In this document: in pieces, positions 1 through 11,782 of the stretch | Layout of the letters: the number at the start of each line of letters is the position of its first letter | Position numbering within the stretch: position 1 is the stretch's first letter | NCBI GenBank assembly: GCA_033782935.1 | Contig: JAWQEG010000486.1 | Span: 1,178,001-1,242,000, forward strand | DNA length: 64,000 bases | Reading direction: 5' to 3' | From: Petrolisthes cinctipes | Taxonomy: Eukaryota; Arthropoda; Malacostraca; Decapoda; Porcellanidae | Program-made: the position numbers and the translations under genes | The notes under the pieces: model-generated | Seen by the model: only the letters and a program-made list of their open reading frames with translations | The model's database searches: none | What the model was told of the DNA's origin: nothing

Positions 1-501
1 AGATCGCTTCTGGGACCCCAAAATATCGAATTTTCGGGTGTTTTGAGCCTGAATTTGAGATATAAACGGGTACTGAAGATGCATGCACATATCGATTTTT
101 GGGCACCTAAAACATCGATTTTGAGCATGTTCTGGGCCTGTATTTTGAAAATACTCTAACACGGAGTAGGCATGTACAGATCGCTTCTGGGACCCCAAAA
201 TATCGAATTTTCGGGTGTTTAGGGCCTGAATCTGAGATATCGCCTTTACGCACCTAAAATATCGATTTTTAGCATGTTCTGAGCCTATATTTGGAAAACA
301 TTCTAGCACTGAGTAGGCATGTATAGATCGCTTCTGGGACCCCAAAATATCGAATTTTCGGGTGTTTTGAGCCTGAATTTGAGATATAAACGGGTACTGA
401 AGATGCATGCACATATCGACTTTTGGGCAACTAAAACATCGATTTTGAGCATGTTTTTGGCATGTATTTTACAAATACTCTAACACGGAGTAGGCATGTA
501 C

Positions 502-648
502 AGATCGCTTCTGGGACCCCAAAATATCGAATTTTCGGGTGTTTTGGGCCTGAATTTGAGATATCGACTTTACGCACCTAAAATATCGATTTTTAGCATG
601 TTTTTAGCCTATATTTTGAAAATATTCTAGCACTGAGTAGGCATGTAG
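502..648 (+). repeat. Representative short monomer, 147-bp TTTACGCACC type
   Basis: The short class lacks the long-specific segment. GAATTTGAGATAT joins directly to CGACTTTACGCACC, where long monomers carry about 30 further bases between two ATAT copies. It usually ends with the CTATATTTTGAAAATATTCT and AGCACTGAG version of the right half, not the CACGGAG version, so length class and right-half subtype are linked. The dyad ATATTTTGAAAATAT lies at 611-625. Its length of 147 bp equals the DNA in a nucleosome core; whether that matters is unknown. Confidence 0.93.
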
Positions 649-825
649 AGATTGCTTCTGGGACCCCAAAATCTTGAATTTTTTAGTGGTTTGAGCCTGA
701 ATTTGAGATATAAACGGGTACAGAAGATACATGCACATATTGACTTTGGGCATCGTAAAAAATCGATTTTGAGCAAGTTTTGGGCATGTACTTTGAAAAT
801 ACTCTAACACGGAGTAGGCATGTAC
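649..825 (+). repeat. Variant monomer with AATCTTGAATTTTTT and CGTAAAAAATCG
   Basis: This distinctive 177-bp variant is also marked by GTAGAGATTGC, GAGCAAGTTTTGGGC and GTACTTTGAAAATAC. Further copies are at 10,282-10,458, 12,960-13,136, 18,175-18,351 and 21,181-21,357. I found none to the right of 21.4 kb, so it marks the left part of the array. Confidence 0.92.
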
Positions 826-1002
826 AGATCGCTTCTGGGACCCCAAAATATCGAATTTTCGGGTGTTTTGAGCCTGAATTTGAGATATAAACGGGTACTG
901 AAGATGCATGCACATATCGATTTTTGGGCACCTAAAACATCGATTTTGAGCATGTTCTGGGCCTGTATTTTGAAAATACTCTAACACGGAGTAGGCATGT
1001 AC
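826..1002 (+). repeat. Representative long monomer (177 bp)
   Basis: This is a good example of the long class. In monomer coordinates, 1-19 is the conserved AGATCGCTTCTGGGACCCC, 20-34 is an inverted repeat (AAAAT, ATCGA, ATTTT), and 58-87 is the segment found only in long monomers, ending in the palindrome TGCATGCA (905-912). A second ATCGAT core lies near 113-118, and 140-154 is the dyad GTATTTTGAAAATAC (965-979). It ends with ACTCTAACACGGAGTAGGC and ATGTAC. Positions 12-100 and 101-188 (running into the next monomer) are related halves. It is a near-perfect match of monomer 1-177, 825 bp upstream. Confidence 0.95.
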
Positions 1003-1410
1003 AGATCGCTTCTGGGACCCCAAAATATCGAATTTTCGGGTGTTTAGGGCCTGAATCTGAGATATCGCCTTTACGCACCTAAAATATCGATTTTTAGCAT
1101 GTTCTGAGCCTATATTTGGAAAACATTCTAGCACTGAGTAGGCATGTATAGATCGCTTCTGGGACCCCAAAATATCGAATTTTCGGGTGTTTTGAGCCTG
1201 AATTTGAGATATAAACGGGTACTGAAGATGCATGCACATATCGACTTTTGGGCAACTAAAACATCGATTTTGAGCATGTTTTTGGCATGTATTTTACAAA
1301 TACTCTAACACGGAGTAGGCATGTACAGATCGCTTCTGGGACCCCAAAATATCGAATTTTCGGGTGTTTTGGGCCTGAATTTGAGATATCGACTTTACGC
1401 ACCTAAAATA

Positions 1411-3800
1411 TCGATTTGTAGCATGTTTTTAGCCTATATTTTGAAAATATTCTAGCACTGTGTAGACATGTACAGATCGCTTCTGGGACCCCAAAATATC
1501 GAATTTTCGGGTGTTTTGAGCCTGAATTTGAGATATAAACGAGTACAGAATATGCATACACATATTGACTATGGGCTCCAAAAATATCGATTTTCAGCAT
1601 GTTTTGGGCCTGAATTTTGAAAATACTCTAACACGGAGTAGGCATGTACAGATCGCTTCTGGGACCCCAAAATATCGAATTTTCGGGTGTTTAGGGCCAG
1701 AATTTGAGATATAAACGGGTACAGAAGATGCATGCACATATCGACTTTTGGGCACCTAAAAGATCGATTTTCAGTATGTTTTTGGCCTGTATTTTGAAAA
1801 TACTCTAACACGGAGTAGGCATGTACATATCCCTTCTGGGACCCATAAATATCGAATTTTCGGGTGTTTTGGGACTGAATTTGAGATATCGACTTTTTGG
1901 CACCTAAAATATCGATTTTTAGCATGTTTTGAGCCTATATTTTGAAAATATTCTAGCACTGAGTAGGCATGTACAGATTGCTTCTGGGACTCCAAAATAT
2001 TGAATTTTCGGGTGTTTAGGGCCAGATTTTGAGATATAAACGGGTACAGAAGATACATGCACATATTGACTTTGGGCATCTAAAATATCGATTTTGAGCA
2101 TGTTTTGAGCCTATATTTTGAAAACATTCTAGCACTGAGTTGGCATGTACAGATCACTTCTGGGACCCAAAAATATCGAATTTTCGGGTGTTTAGGGCCA
2201 AAATTTGAGATATAAACGGGTACTGATGATGCATGCACATATCGACTTTTGGGCACCTAAAACATCGATTTTGAGCATGTTTTGGGCCTGTATTTTGAAA
2301 ATACTCTAACACGGAGTAAACATGTACAGATCGCTTCTGGGACCCCTAAATATCGAATTTTCGGGTGTTTTGGGCCTTAATTTGAGATATCGCCTTTACG
2401 CACCTAAAATATCGATTTTGAGCATGTTTTGAGCCTATATTTTGAAAACATTCTAACACTGACTAGGCATGTACAGATCGCTTCTGGGACGTCAAAATAT
2501 CGAATTTTCAAGTGTTTTGAGCCTGAATTTGAGATATAAACGAGTATAGAAGATGCATACACATATTGACTTTGGGCACCAAAAATATCGATTTTGAGCA
2601 TGTTTTGAGCCTATATTTTGAAAACATTCTAACACTGAGTAAGCATGTTAAGATCGCTTCTGGGACCCCTAAATATCGAATTTTCGGGTGTTTTGGGACT
2701 GAATTTGCGATATCGACTTTTGGGCACCTAAAATATCGATTTTTAGCATGTTTTGAGCCTATATTTTGAAAATATTCTAGCACTGAGTAGGCATGTACAG
2801 ATTGCTTCTGGGGCTCCATAATATTGAATTTCCGGGTGTTTAGGGCCAGAATTTGAGATATAAACGGGTACAGAAGATACATGCACATATTGACTTTGGG
2901 CATCTAAAATATCGATTTTGAGCATGTTTTGAGCCTATATTTTGAAAATATTCTGGCACTGAGTTGGCATGTACAGATCGCTTCTGGGACCCAAAAATAT
3001 CGAATTTTCGGGTGTTTACGGCCAGAATTTGAGATATAAACGGGTACAGAAGATGCATGCACATATCGACTTTTGGGCACCTAAAAGATCGATTTTCAGC
3101 ATGTTTTTGGCCTGAATTTTGAAAATACTCTAACACGGAGTAGGCATGTACAGATCGCTTCTGGGAACCCAAAATATCGAATTTTCGGGTGTTTTGAGCC
3201 TGAATTTGAGATATAAACGAGTACTGAAGATGCATGCACATATCGACTTTTGGGCACCTAGAACAACGATTTTGAGCATGTTTTGGGCCTGTATTTTGAA
3301 AACACTCTAACATGGAGTAAACATGTACAGATCGCTTCTTGGACCCCTAAATATCGAATTTTCGGGTGTTTTGGGCCTTAATTTGAGATATCGCCTTTAC
3401 GCACCTAAAATATCGATTTTTAGCATGTTTTGAGCCTATATTTTATAAATATACTAGCACTGAGTAGGCATGTACAGATCGCTTCTGGGACTCCAAAATA
3501 TCGAATTTTCAGGTGTTTTGAGCCTGAATTTGAGATATAAACGAATACAGAAGATGCATGCACATATCGACTTTTGGGCACCTAAAATATTGATTTCGAG
3601 CATGTTTTGAGCCTATATTTTGAAAACATTCTAACACTGAGTAGGCATGTTCAGATCCCTTCTGGGACCCCTAAATATCAAATTTTCGTGTGTTTTGGGA
3701 CTGAATTTGAGATATCGACTTTTGGGCACCTAAAATATCGATTTTCAGCATGTTTTGGGCATGTATTTTGAAAATACTCTAACACGGAGTAGGCATGGTC
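1411..3800. repeat. Mosaic satellite segment, source of two distant copies
   Basis: This stretch has no clear local HOR but is itself duplicated elsewhere. About 1,770-2,790 matches 24,660-25,680 at a constant offset of 22,892 bp. The monomer at 2,151-2,327 and the stretch 2,651-3,845 match 7,129-8,500, the distant copy lacking 323 bp (2,328-2,650). Shared marks include GAGTTGGCATGTACAGATCAC, read as GAGTTGGC then AGATCACTTC, and GAGTAAACATG. Confidence 0.75.
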
Positions 3801-3977
3801 AGATTGCTTCTGGGACCTCAAAATATCGAATTTTCGGGTGTTTAGGGCCAGAATTTGAGATATAAACGGGTACAGAAGATGCATGCACATATCGACTTTT
3901 GGGCACATAAAAGATCGATTTTCAGTATGTTTTTGGCCTGTATTTTGAAAATACTCTAACACGGAGTAGGCATGTAC

Positions 3978-4125
3978 AGATCGCTTCTGGGACCCCTAAA
4001 TATCGAAGTTTCGGGTGTTTTGGGACTGAATTTGAGATATCGACTTTTTGGCACCTAAAATATCGATTTTTAGCATGTTTTTAGCTTATATTTTGAAAAT
4101 ATTCTAGCACTGAGTAGGCATGTAC
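3978..4125 (+). repeat. Representative short monomer, 148-bp CTTTTTGGCACC type
   Basis: This second short subtype differs from the 147-bp type by CGACTTTTTGGCACC in place of CGACTTTACGCACC, which adds one base. It also tends to carry ACCCCTAAATATCGAAGTTT and TTTTGGGACTG near its start. Members at 5304, 8956, 18027, 46478 and 47804 share these marks. It opens the first 1,326-bp HOR. Confidence 0.9.
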
Positions 4126-4301
4126 AGATCGCTTCTGGGACCCCAAAATATCGAATTTTCGGTTGTTTTGAGCCTGAATTTGAGATATAAACGAGTATAG
4201 AAGATGCATACACATATTGACTTTGGGCACCAAAAATATCGATTTTCAGCATGTTTTGGTCCTGAATTTTGAAATTACTCTAACACGGAGTAGGCATGTA
4301 C
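4126..4301 (+). repeat. Representative long monomer, 176-bp subtype
   Basis: This long subtype carries ACGAGTATAG, GATGCATACACATATTGAC and CTTTGGGCACCAAAAATATCG. It has one T fewer than the 177-bp type before GGGCACC, giving 176 bp. Other members have GGGCATCTAAAATATCG or GGGCTCCAAAAATATCG at the same place. It usually sits directly after a short monomer and before a 177-bp monomer, producing the 500/501-bp trimer (short, 176, 177) that recurs through the window. Confidence 0.9.
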
Positions 4302-6475
4302 AGATTGCTTCTGGGACCCTAAAATATCGAATTTTCGGGTGTTTAGGGCCAGAATTTGATATATAAACGGGTACAGAAGATGCATGCACATATCGACTTT
4401 TGGGCACATAAAAGATCGATTTTCATTATGTTTTTGGCCTGTATTTTGAAAATACTCTAACACGGAGTAGGCATGTACAGATCGCTTCTGGGAACCCTAA
4501 ATATCGAAGTTTCGGGTGTTTTGGGACTGAATTTGAGATATCGACTTTTTGGCACCTAAAATATCGATTTTGAGCATGTTTTGAGCCTATATTTTGAAAA
4601 CATTCTAGCACTGAGTAGGCATGTACAGATCGCTTCTGGGACCCCAAAATATCGAATTTTAGGGTGTTTTGAGCCTGAATTTGAGATATAAACGGGTACT
4701 GAAGATGCATGCACATATCGACTTTTGGGCAACTAAAACATCGATTTTGAGCATGTTTTTGGCCTGTATTTTGAAAATACTCTAACACGGAGTAGGCATG
4801 TACAGATCGCTTCTGGGACCCCAAAATATCGAATTTTCGGGTGTTTTGGGCCTGAATTTGAGATATCGACTTTACGCACCTAAAATATCGATTTGTAGCA
4901 TGTTTTTAGCCTATATTTTGAAAATATTCTAGCACTGAGTAGACATGTACAGATCGCTTCTGGGACCCCAAAATATCGAATTTTCGGGGGTTTTGAGCCT
5001 GAATTTGAGATATAAACGAGTACAGAATATGCATACACATATTGACTTTGGGCTCCAAAAATATCGATTTTCAGCATGTTTTGGGCCTGAATTTTGAAAA
5101 TACTCTAACACGGAGTAGGCATGTACAGATCGCTTCTGGGACCCTAAAATATCGAATTTTCGGGTGTTTAGGGCCAGAATTTGAGATATAAACGGGTACA
5201 GAAGATGCATGCACATATCGACTTTTGGGCACATAAAAGATCGATTTTCAGTATGTTTTTGGACTGTATTTTGAAAATACTCTAACACGGAGTAGGCATG
5301 TACAGATCGCTTCTGGGACCCCTAAATATCGAAGTTTCGGGTGTTTTGGGACTGAATTTGAGATATCGACTTTTTGGCACCTAAAATATCGATTTTTAGC
5401 ATGTTTTTAGCTTATATTTTGAAAATATTCTAGCACTGAGTAGGCATGTACAGATCGCTTCTGGGACCCCAAAATATCGAATTTTCGGTTGTTTTGAGCC
5501 TGAATTTGAGATATAAACGAGTATAGAAGATGCATACACATATTGACTTTGGGCACCAAAAATATCGATTTTCAGCATGTTTTGGTCCTGAATTTTGAAA
5601 TTACTCTAACACGGAGTAGGCATGTACAGATTGCTTCTGGGACCCTAAAATATCGAATTTTCGGGTGTTTAGGGCCAGAATTTGATATATAAACGGGTAC
5701 AGAAGATGCATGCACATATCGACTTTTGGGCACATAAAAGATCGATTTTCATTATGTTTTTGGCCTGTATTTTGAAAATACTCTAACACGGAGTAGGCAT
5801 GTACAGATCGCTTCTGGGAACCCTAAATATCGAAGTTTCGGGTGTTTTGGGACTGAATTTGAGATATCGACTTTTTGGCACCTAAAATATCGATTTTGAG
5901 CATGTTTTGAGCCTATATTTTGAAAACATTCTAGCACTGAGTAGGCATGTACAGATCGCTTCTGGGACCCCAAAATATCGAATTTTAGGGTGTTTTGAGC
6001 CTGAATTTGAGATATAAACGGGTACTGAAGATGCATGCACATATCGACTTTTGGGCAACTAAAACATCGATTTTGAGCATGTTTTTGGCCTGTATTTTGA
6101 AAATACTCTAACACGGAGTAGGCATGTACAGATCGCTTCTGGGACCCCAAAATATCGAATTTTCGGGTGTTTTGGGCCTGAATTTGAGATATCGACTTTA
6201 CGCACCTAAAATATCGATTTGTAGCATGTTTTTAGCCTATATTTTGAAAATATTCTAGCACTGAGTAGACATGTACAGATCGCTTCTGGGACCCCAAAAT
6301 ATCGAATTTTCGGGGGTTTTGAGCCTGAATTTGAGATATAAACGAGTACAGAATATGCATACACATATTGACTTTGGGCTCCAAAAATATCGATTTTCAG
6401 CATGTTTTGGGCCTGAATTTTGAAAATACTCTAACACGGAGTAGGCATGTACAGATCGCTTCTGGGACCCCAAAA

Positions 6476-9104
6476 TATCGAATTTTCGGGTGTTTAGGGC
6501 CAGAATTTGAGATATAAACGGGTACAGAAGATGCATGCACATATCGACTTTTGGGCACCTAAAAGATCGATTTTCAGTATATTTTTGGCCTGTATTTTGA
6601 AAATACTCTAACACGGAGTAGGCATGTACATATCCCTTCTGGGACCCCTAAATATCGAATTTTCGGGTGTTCTGGGCCTGAATTTGAGATATCGACTTTA
6701 CGCACCTAAAATATCGATTTGTAGCATGTTTTTAGCCTATATTTTGAAAATATTCTAGCACTGAGTAGACATGTACAGATCGCTTCTGGGACCCCAAAAT
6801 ATCGAATTTTCGGGTGTTTTGAGCCTGAATTTGAGATATAAACGAGTACAGAATATGCATACACATATTGACTTTGGGCTCCAAAAATATCGATTTTCAG
6901 CATGTTTTGGGCCTGAATTTTGAAAATACTCTAACACGGAGTAGGCATGTACAGATCGCTTCTGGGACCCCAAAATATCGAATTTTCGGGTGTTTAGGGC
7001 CAGAATTTGAGATATAAACGGGTACAGAAGATACATGCACATATTGACTTTGGGCATCTAAAATATCGATTTTGAGCATGTTTTGAGCCTATATTTTGAA
7101 AACATTCTAGCACTGAGTTGGCATGTACAGATCACTTCCGGGACCCAAAAATATCGAATTTTCGGGTGTTTAGGGCCAAAATTTGAGATATAAACGGGTA
7201 CTAATGATGCATGCACATATCGACTTTTGGGTACCTAAAACATCGATTTTGAGCATGTTTTGGGCCTGTATTTTGAAAATACTCTAACACGGAGTAAACA
7301 TGTACAGATCGCTTCTGGGACCCCTAAATATCGAATTTTCGGGTGTTTTGGGACTGAATTTGCGATATCGACTTTTGGGCACCTAAAATATCGATTTTTA
7401 GCATGTTTTGAGCCTATATTTTGAAAATATTCTAGCACTGAGTAGGCATGTACAGATTGCTTCTGGGGCTCCATAATATTGAATTTTCGTGTGTTTAGGG
7501 CCAGAATTTGAGATATAAACGGGTACAGAAGATACATGCACATATTGACTTTGGGCATCTAAAATATCGATTTTGAGCATGTTTTGAGCCTATATTTTGA
7601 AAATATTCTGGCACTGAGTTGGCATGTACAGATCGCTTCTGGGACCCAAAAATATCGAATTTTCGGGTGTTTAGGGCCAGAATTTGAGATATAAACGGGT
7701 ACAGAAGATGCATGCACATATCGACTTTTGGGCACCTAAAAGATCGATTTTCAGCATGTTTTGGGCCTGAATTTTGAAAATACTCTAACACGGAGTAGGC
7801 ATGTACATATCGCTTCTGGGAACCCAAAATATCAAATTTTAGGGTGTTTTGAGCCTGAATTTGAGATATAAACGGGTACTGAAGATGCATGCACATATCG
7901 ACTTTTGGGCACCTAGAACAACGATTTTGAGCATGTTTTGGGCCTGTATTTTGAAAACACTCTAACATGGAGTAAACATGTACAGATCGCTTCTTGGACC
8001 CCTAAATATCGAATTTTCGGGTGTTTTGGGCCTTAATTTGAGATATCGCCTTTACGCACCTAAAATATCGATTTTTAGCATGTTTTGAGCCTATATTTTA
8101 TAAATATACTAGCACTGAGTAGGCATGTACAGATCGCTTCTGGGACCCCAAAATATCGAATTTTCAGGTGTTTTGAGCCTGAATTTGAGATATAAACGAA
8201 TACAGAAGATGCATGCACATATCGACTTTTGGGCACCTAAAATATTGATTTTGAGCATGTTTTGAGCCTATATTTTGAAAACATTCTAACACTGAGTAGG
8301 CATGTTCAGATCCCTTCTGGGACCCCTAAATATCAAATTTTCGTGTGTTTTGGGACTGAATTTGAGATATCGACTTTTGGGCACCTAAAATATCGATTTT
8401 CAGCATGTTTTGGGCCTGTATTTTGAAAATACTCTAACACGGAGTAGGCATGTACAGATCGCTTCTGGGACCTCAAAATATCGAATTTTCGGGTGTTTTG
8501 GGCATGAATATGAGATATCGCATTTACGCACCTAAAATATCGATTTTTAGCATGTTTCGAGCTCATATTTTGAAAATATTCTAGCACTGAGTAGGCATGT
8601 ACAGATCGCTTCTGGGACCCCAAAATATCGAATTTTCGGGTGTTTTGAGCTTGAATTTGAGATATAAACGAGTACAGAAGATGCATGCACATATCGACTT
8701 TTTGGCACCTAAAATATCGATTTTGAGCATGTTTTGAGCCTATATTTTGAAAATATTCTAGCACTAAGTAGGCATGTACAGATCGCTTCTGGGACCCTAA
8801 AATATCGAATTTTCGGGTGTTTAAGGCCAGAATTTGAGATATAAACGGGTACAGAAGATGCATGCACATATCGACTTTTGGGCACCTAAAAGATCGATTT
8901 TCAGTATGTTTTTGGCCTGTATTTTGAAAATACTCTAACACGGAGTAGGCATGTACAGATCGCTTCTGGGACCCCTAAATATCGAAGTTTCGGGTGTTTT
9001 GGGACTGAATTTGAGATATCGACTTTTTGGCACCTAAGATATCGATTTTTAGCATGTTTTTAGCCTATATTTTGAAAATATTTTAGCACTGAGTAGGCAT
9101 GTAC
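6476..9104. repeat. Mosaic satellite segment with a copy of 2,100-3,845
   Basis: The segment 6,630-7,010 repeats the 500-bp trimer of the preceding HOR. From about 7,010 to 8,500 it follows 2,060-2,327 and then 2,651-3,845 at offsets 4,978 and 4,655. The rest (8,500-9,104) is satellite without a local HOR; from about 8,960 it is the left end of a block that reappears near 22,540. Confidence 0.75.
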
Positions 9105-11782
9105 AGATTGCTTCTGGGACCCCAAAATATTGAATTTTCGGGTGTTTTGAGCCTGAATTTGAGATATAAACGGGTACAGCAGATACATGCACATATTGAC
9201 TTTGGGCATTTATAATATCGATTTTCAGCATGTTTTGGGCCTGTATTTTAAAAATACTCTAACACGGAGTAGGCATGTACAGATCGCTTCTGGGACCCCA
9301 AAATATCGAATTTTCGGGTGTTATGAACCTGAATTTGAGATATAAACGGGTACTGAAGATGCATGCACATATCGACTTTTGGGCACCTAAAACATCGATT
9401 TTGAGCATGTTTTGGGCCTGTATTTTGAAAATACTCTAACACGGAGTAGGCATGTACAGATCGCTTCTGGGACCCCAAAATATCGAATTTTCGGGTGTTT
9501 TGGGCCTGAATTTGAGATATCGACTTTACGCACCTAAAATATCGATTTTTAGCATGTTTTTAGCTTATATTTTGAAAATATTCTAGCACTGAGTAGGCAT
9601 GTACAGATCGCTTCTGGGACCCCAAAATATCGAATTTTCGGGTGTTTTGAGCCTGAATTTGAGATATAAACGAGTACAGAATATGCAAACACATATTGAC
9701 TTTGGGCTCCAAAAATATCGATTTTCAGCATGTTTTGGGCCTGAATTTTGAAAATACTCTAACACGGAGTAGGCATGTACAGATCGCTTCTGGGACCCCA
9801 AAATATCGAATTTTCGGGTGTTTTGAGCCTGAATTTGAGATATAAACGAGTATAGAAGATGCATACACATATTGACTTTGGGCACCAAAAATATCGATTT
9901 TCAGCATGTTTTGGTCCTGAATTTTGAAATTACTCTAACACGGAGTAGGCATGTACAGATTGCTTCTGGGACCCTAAAATATCGAATTTTCGGGTGTTTA
10001 GGGCCAGAATTTGATATATAAACGGGTACAGAAGATGCATGCACATATCGACTTTTGGGCACATAAAAGATCGATTTTCAGTATGTTTTTGGCCTGTATT
10101 TTGAAAATACTCTAACACGGAGTAGGCATGTACAGATCGCTTCAGTGAACCCTAAATATCGAAGTTTCGGGTGTTTTGGGACTGAATTTGAGATATCGAC
10201 TTTTTGGCACCTAAAATATCGATTTTTAGCATGTTTTTAGCCTATATTTTGAAAATATTCCAGCACTGAGTAGGCATGTAGAGATTGCTTCTGGGACCCC
10301 AAAATCTTGAATTTTTTGGTGGTTTGAGCCTGAATTTGAGATATAAACGGGTACAGAAGATACATGCACATATTGACTTTGGGCATCGTAAAAAATCGAT
10401 TTTGAGCAAGTTTTGGGCATGTACTTTGAAAATACTCTAACACTGACTAGGCATGTACAGATCGCTTCTGGGACCCCAAAATATCGAATTTTCGGGTGTT
10501 TTGAGCCTGAATTTGAGATATAAACGGGTACTGAAGATGCATGCACATATCGACTTTTGGGCACCTAAAACATCGATTTTGAGCATGTTCTGGGCCTGTA
10601 TTTTGAAAATACTCTAACACGGAGTAGGCATGTACAGATCGCTTCTGGGACCCCAAAATATCGAATTTTCGGGTGTTTAGGGCCTGAATCTGAGATATCG
10701 CCTTTACGCACCTAAAATATCGATTTTTAGCATGTTCTGAGCCTATATTTGGAAAATATTCTAGCACTGAGTAGGCATGTACAGATCGCTTCTGGGACCC
10801 CAAAATATCGAATTTTCGGGTGTTTTGAGCTTGAATTTGAGATATAAACGAGTACAGAAGATGCATGCACATATCGACTTTTGGGCACCTAAAATATCGA
10901 TTTTGAGCATGTTTTGAGCCTATATTTTGAAAACATTCTAGCACTGAGTAGGCATGTACAGATCGCTTCTGGGACCCCAAAATATCGAATTTTCGGGTGT
11001 TTTGAGCCTGAATTTGAGATATAAACGGGTACTGAAGATGCATGCACATATCGACTTTTGGGCAACTAAAACATCGATTTTGAGCATGTTTTTGGCCTGT
11101 ATTTTGAAAATACTCTAACACGGAGTAGGCATGTACAGATCGCTTCTGGGACCCCAAAATATCGAATTTTCGGGTGTTTTGGGCCTGAATTTGAGATATC
11201 GACTTTACGCACCTAAAATATCGATTTGTAGCATGTTTTTAGCCTATATTTTGAAAATATTCTAGCACTGAGTAGACATGTACAGATCGCTTCTGGGACC
11301 CCAAAATATCGAATTTTCGGGTGTTTTGAGCCTGAATTTGAGATATAAACGAGTACAGAATATGCATACACATATTGACTTTGGGCTCCAAAAATATCGA
11401 TTTTCAGCATGTTTTGGGCCTGAATTTTGAAAATACTCTAACACGGAGTAGGCATGTACAGATCGCTTCTGGGACCCCAAAATATCGAATTTTCGGGTGT
11501 TTAGGGCCAGAATTTGAGATATAAACGGGTACAGAAGATGCATGCACATATCGACTTTTGGGCACCTAAAAGATCGATTTTCAGTATGTTTTTGGCCTGT
11601 ATTTTGAAAATACTCTAACACGGAGTAGGCATGTACATATCCCTTCTGGGACCCCTAAATATCGAATTTTCGGGTGTTTTGGGGCTGAATTTGAGATATC
11701 GACTAACGGACCTAAAATATCGATTTGTAGCATGTTTTTAGCCTATATTTTGAAAATATTCTAGCACTGAGTAGGCATGTAC
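9105..11782. repeat. 2,678-bp sixteen-monomer HOR, copy 1
   Basis: Monomer lengths from 9,105 are 176, 177, 147, 176, 176, 177, 148, 177, 177, 147, 177, 177, 147, 176, 177 and 146, which total 2,678. The unit contains an odd monomer at 10,282-10,458 marked by AAAATCTTGAATTTTTTGG and CGTAAAAAATCG. The last short monomer is one base short because it reads GACTAACGGACC. The leftmost 1.2 kb also matches about 22,660-23,800 (offset 13,580). Confidence 0.9.

Larger units (their letters stand above)
1..1410. repeat. 825-bp higher-order repeat, about 1.7 copies
   Basis: Monomer starts at 1, 178, 325, 502 and 649 give lengths 177, 147, 177, 147 and 177, totalling 825 bp. Monomers from 826 onward repeat those from 1, including rare shared marks such as CGATTTTTGGGC, TGTTCTGGGCC and TGAATCTGAG. 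Agreement stops near 1,410, where the second copy reads ATTTGTAGC instead of ATTTTTAGC. The window edge cuts the array upstream of the first copy, so the true copy number is unknown. Confidence 0.85.
3801..6475. repeat. 1,326-bp eight-monomer HOR (first type), two copies
   Basis: Starts at 3978, 4126, 4302, 4479, 4627, 4804, 4951 and 5127 give lengths 148, 176, 177, 148, 177, 147, 176 and 177, which sum to 1,326. The second copy begins at 5304. The order is trimer (short, 176, 177), dimer (short, 177), trimer. From 3,978 to about 5,144 I noticed no difference from the second copy; even private marks such as TTTTCATTATG, CGGTTGTTTTG, GAAATTACTC and TTCGGGGGTT are shared. Homology extends back into the monomer at 3,801 and fades after about 6,470. 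Confidence 0.9.

Noticed and set aside
905..912. TGCATGCA palindrome as a regulatory (RY-type) element
   Set aside because: It occurs in nearly every long monomer as part of the repeat, with no nearby gene. It is noted only as a structural dyad.
1036..1042. Plant-type telomere heptamer TTTAGGG, and its complement CCCTAAA in other monomers
   Set aside because: It is a single heptamer inside GTGTTTAGGGCC or ACCCCTAAATATCG and is never tandem. It is a point variant of the common GTTTTGGGCC and ACCCCAAAATATCG, so it gives no evidence of a telomere.
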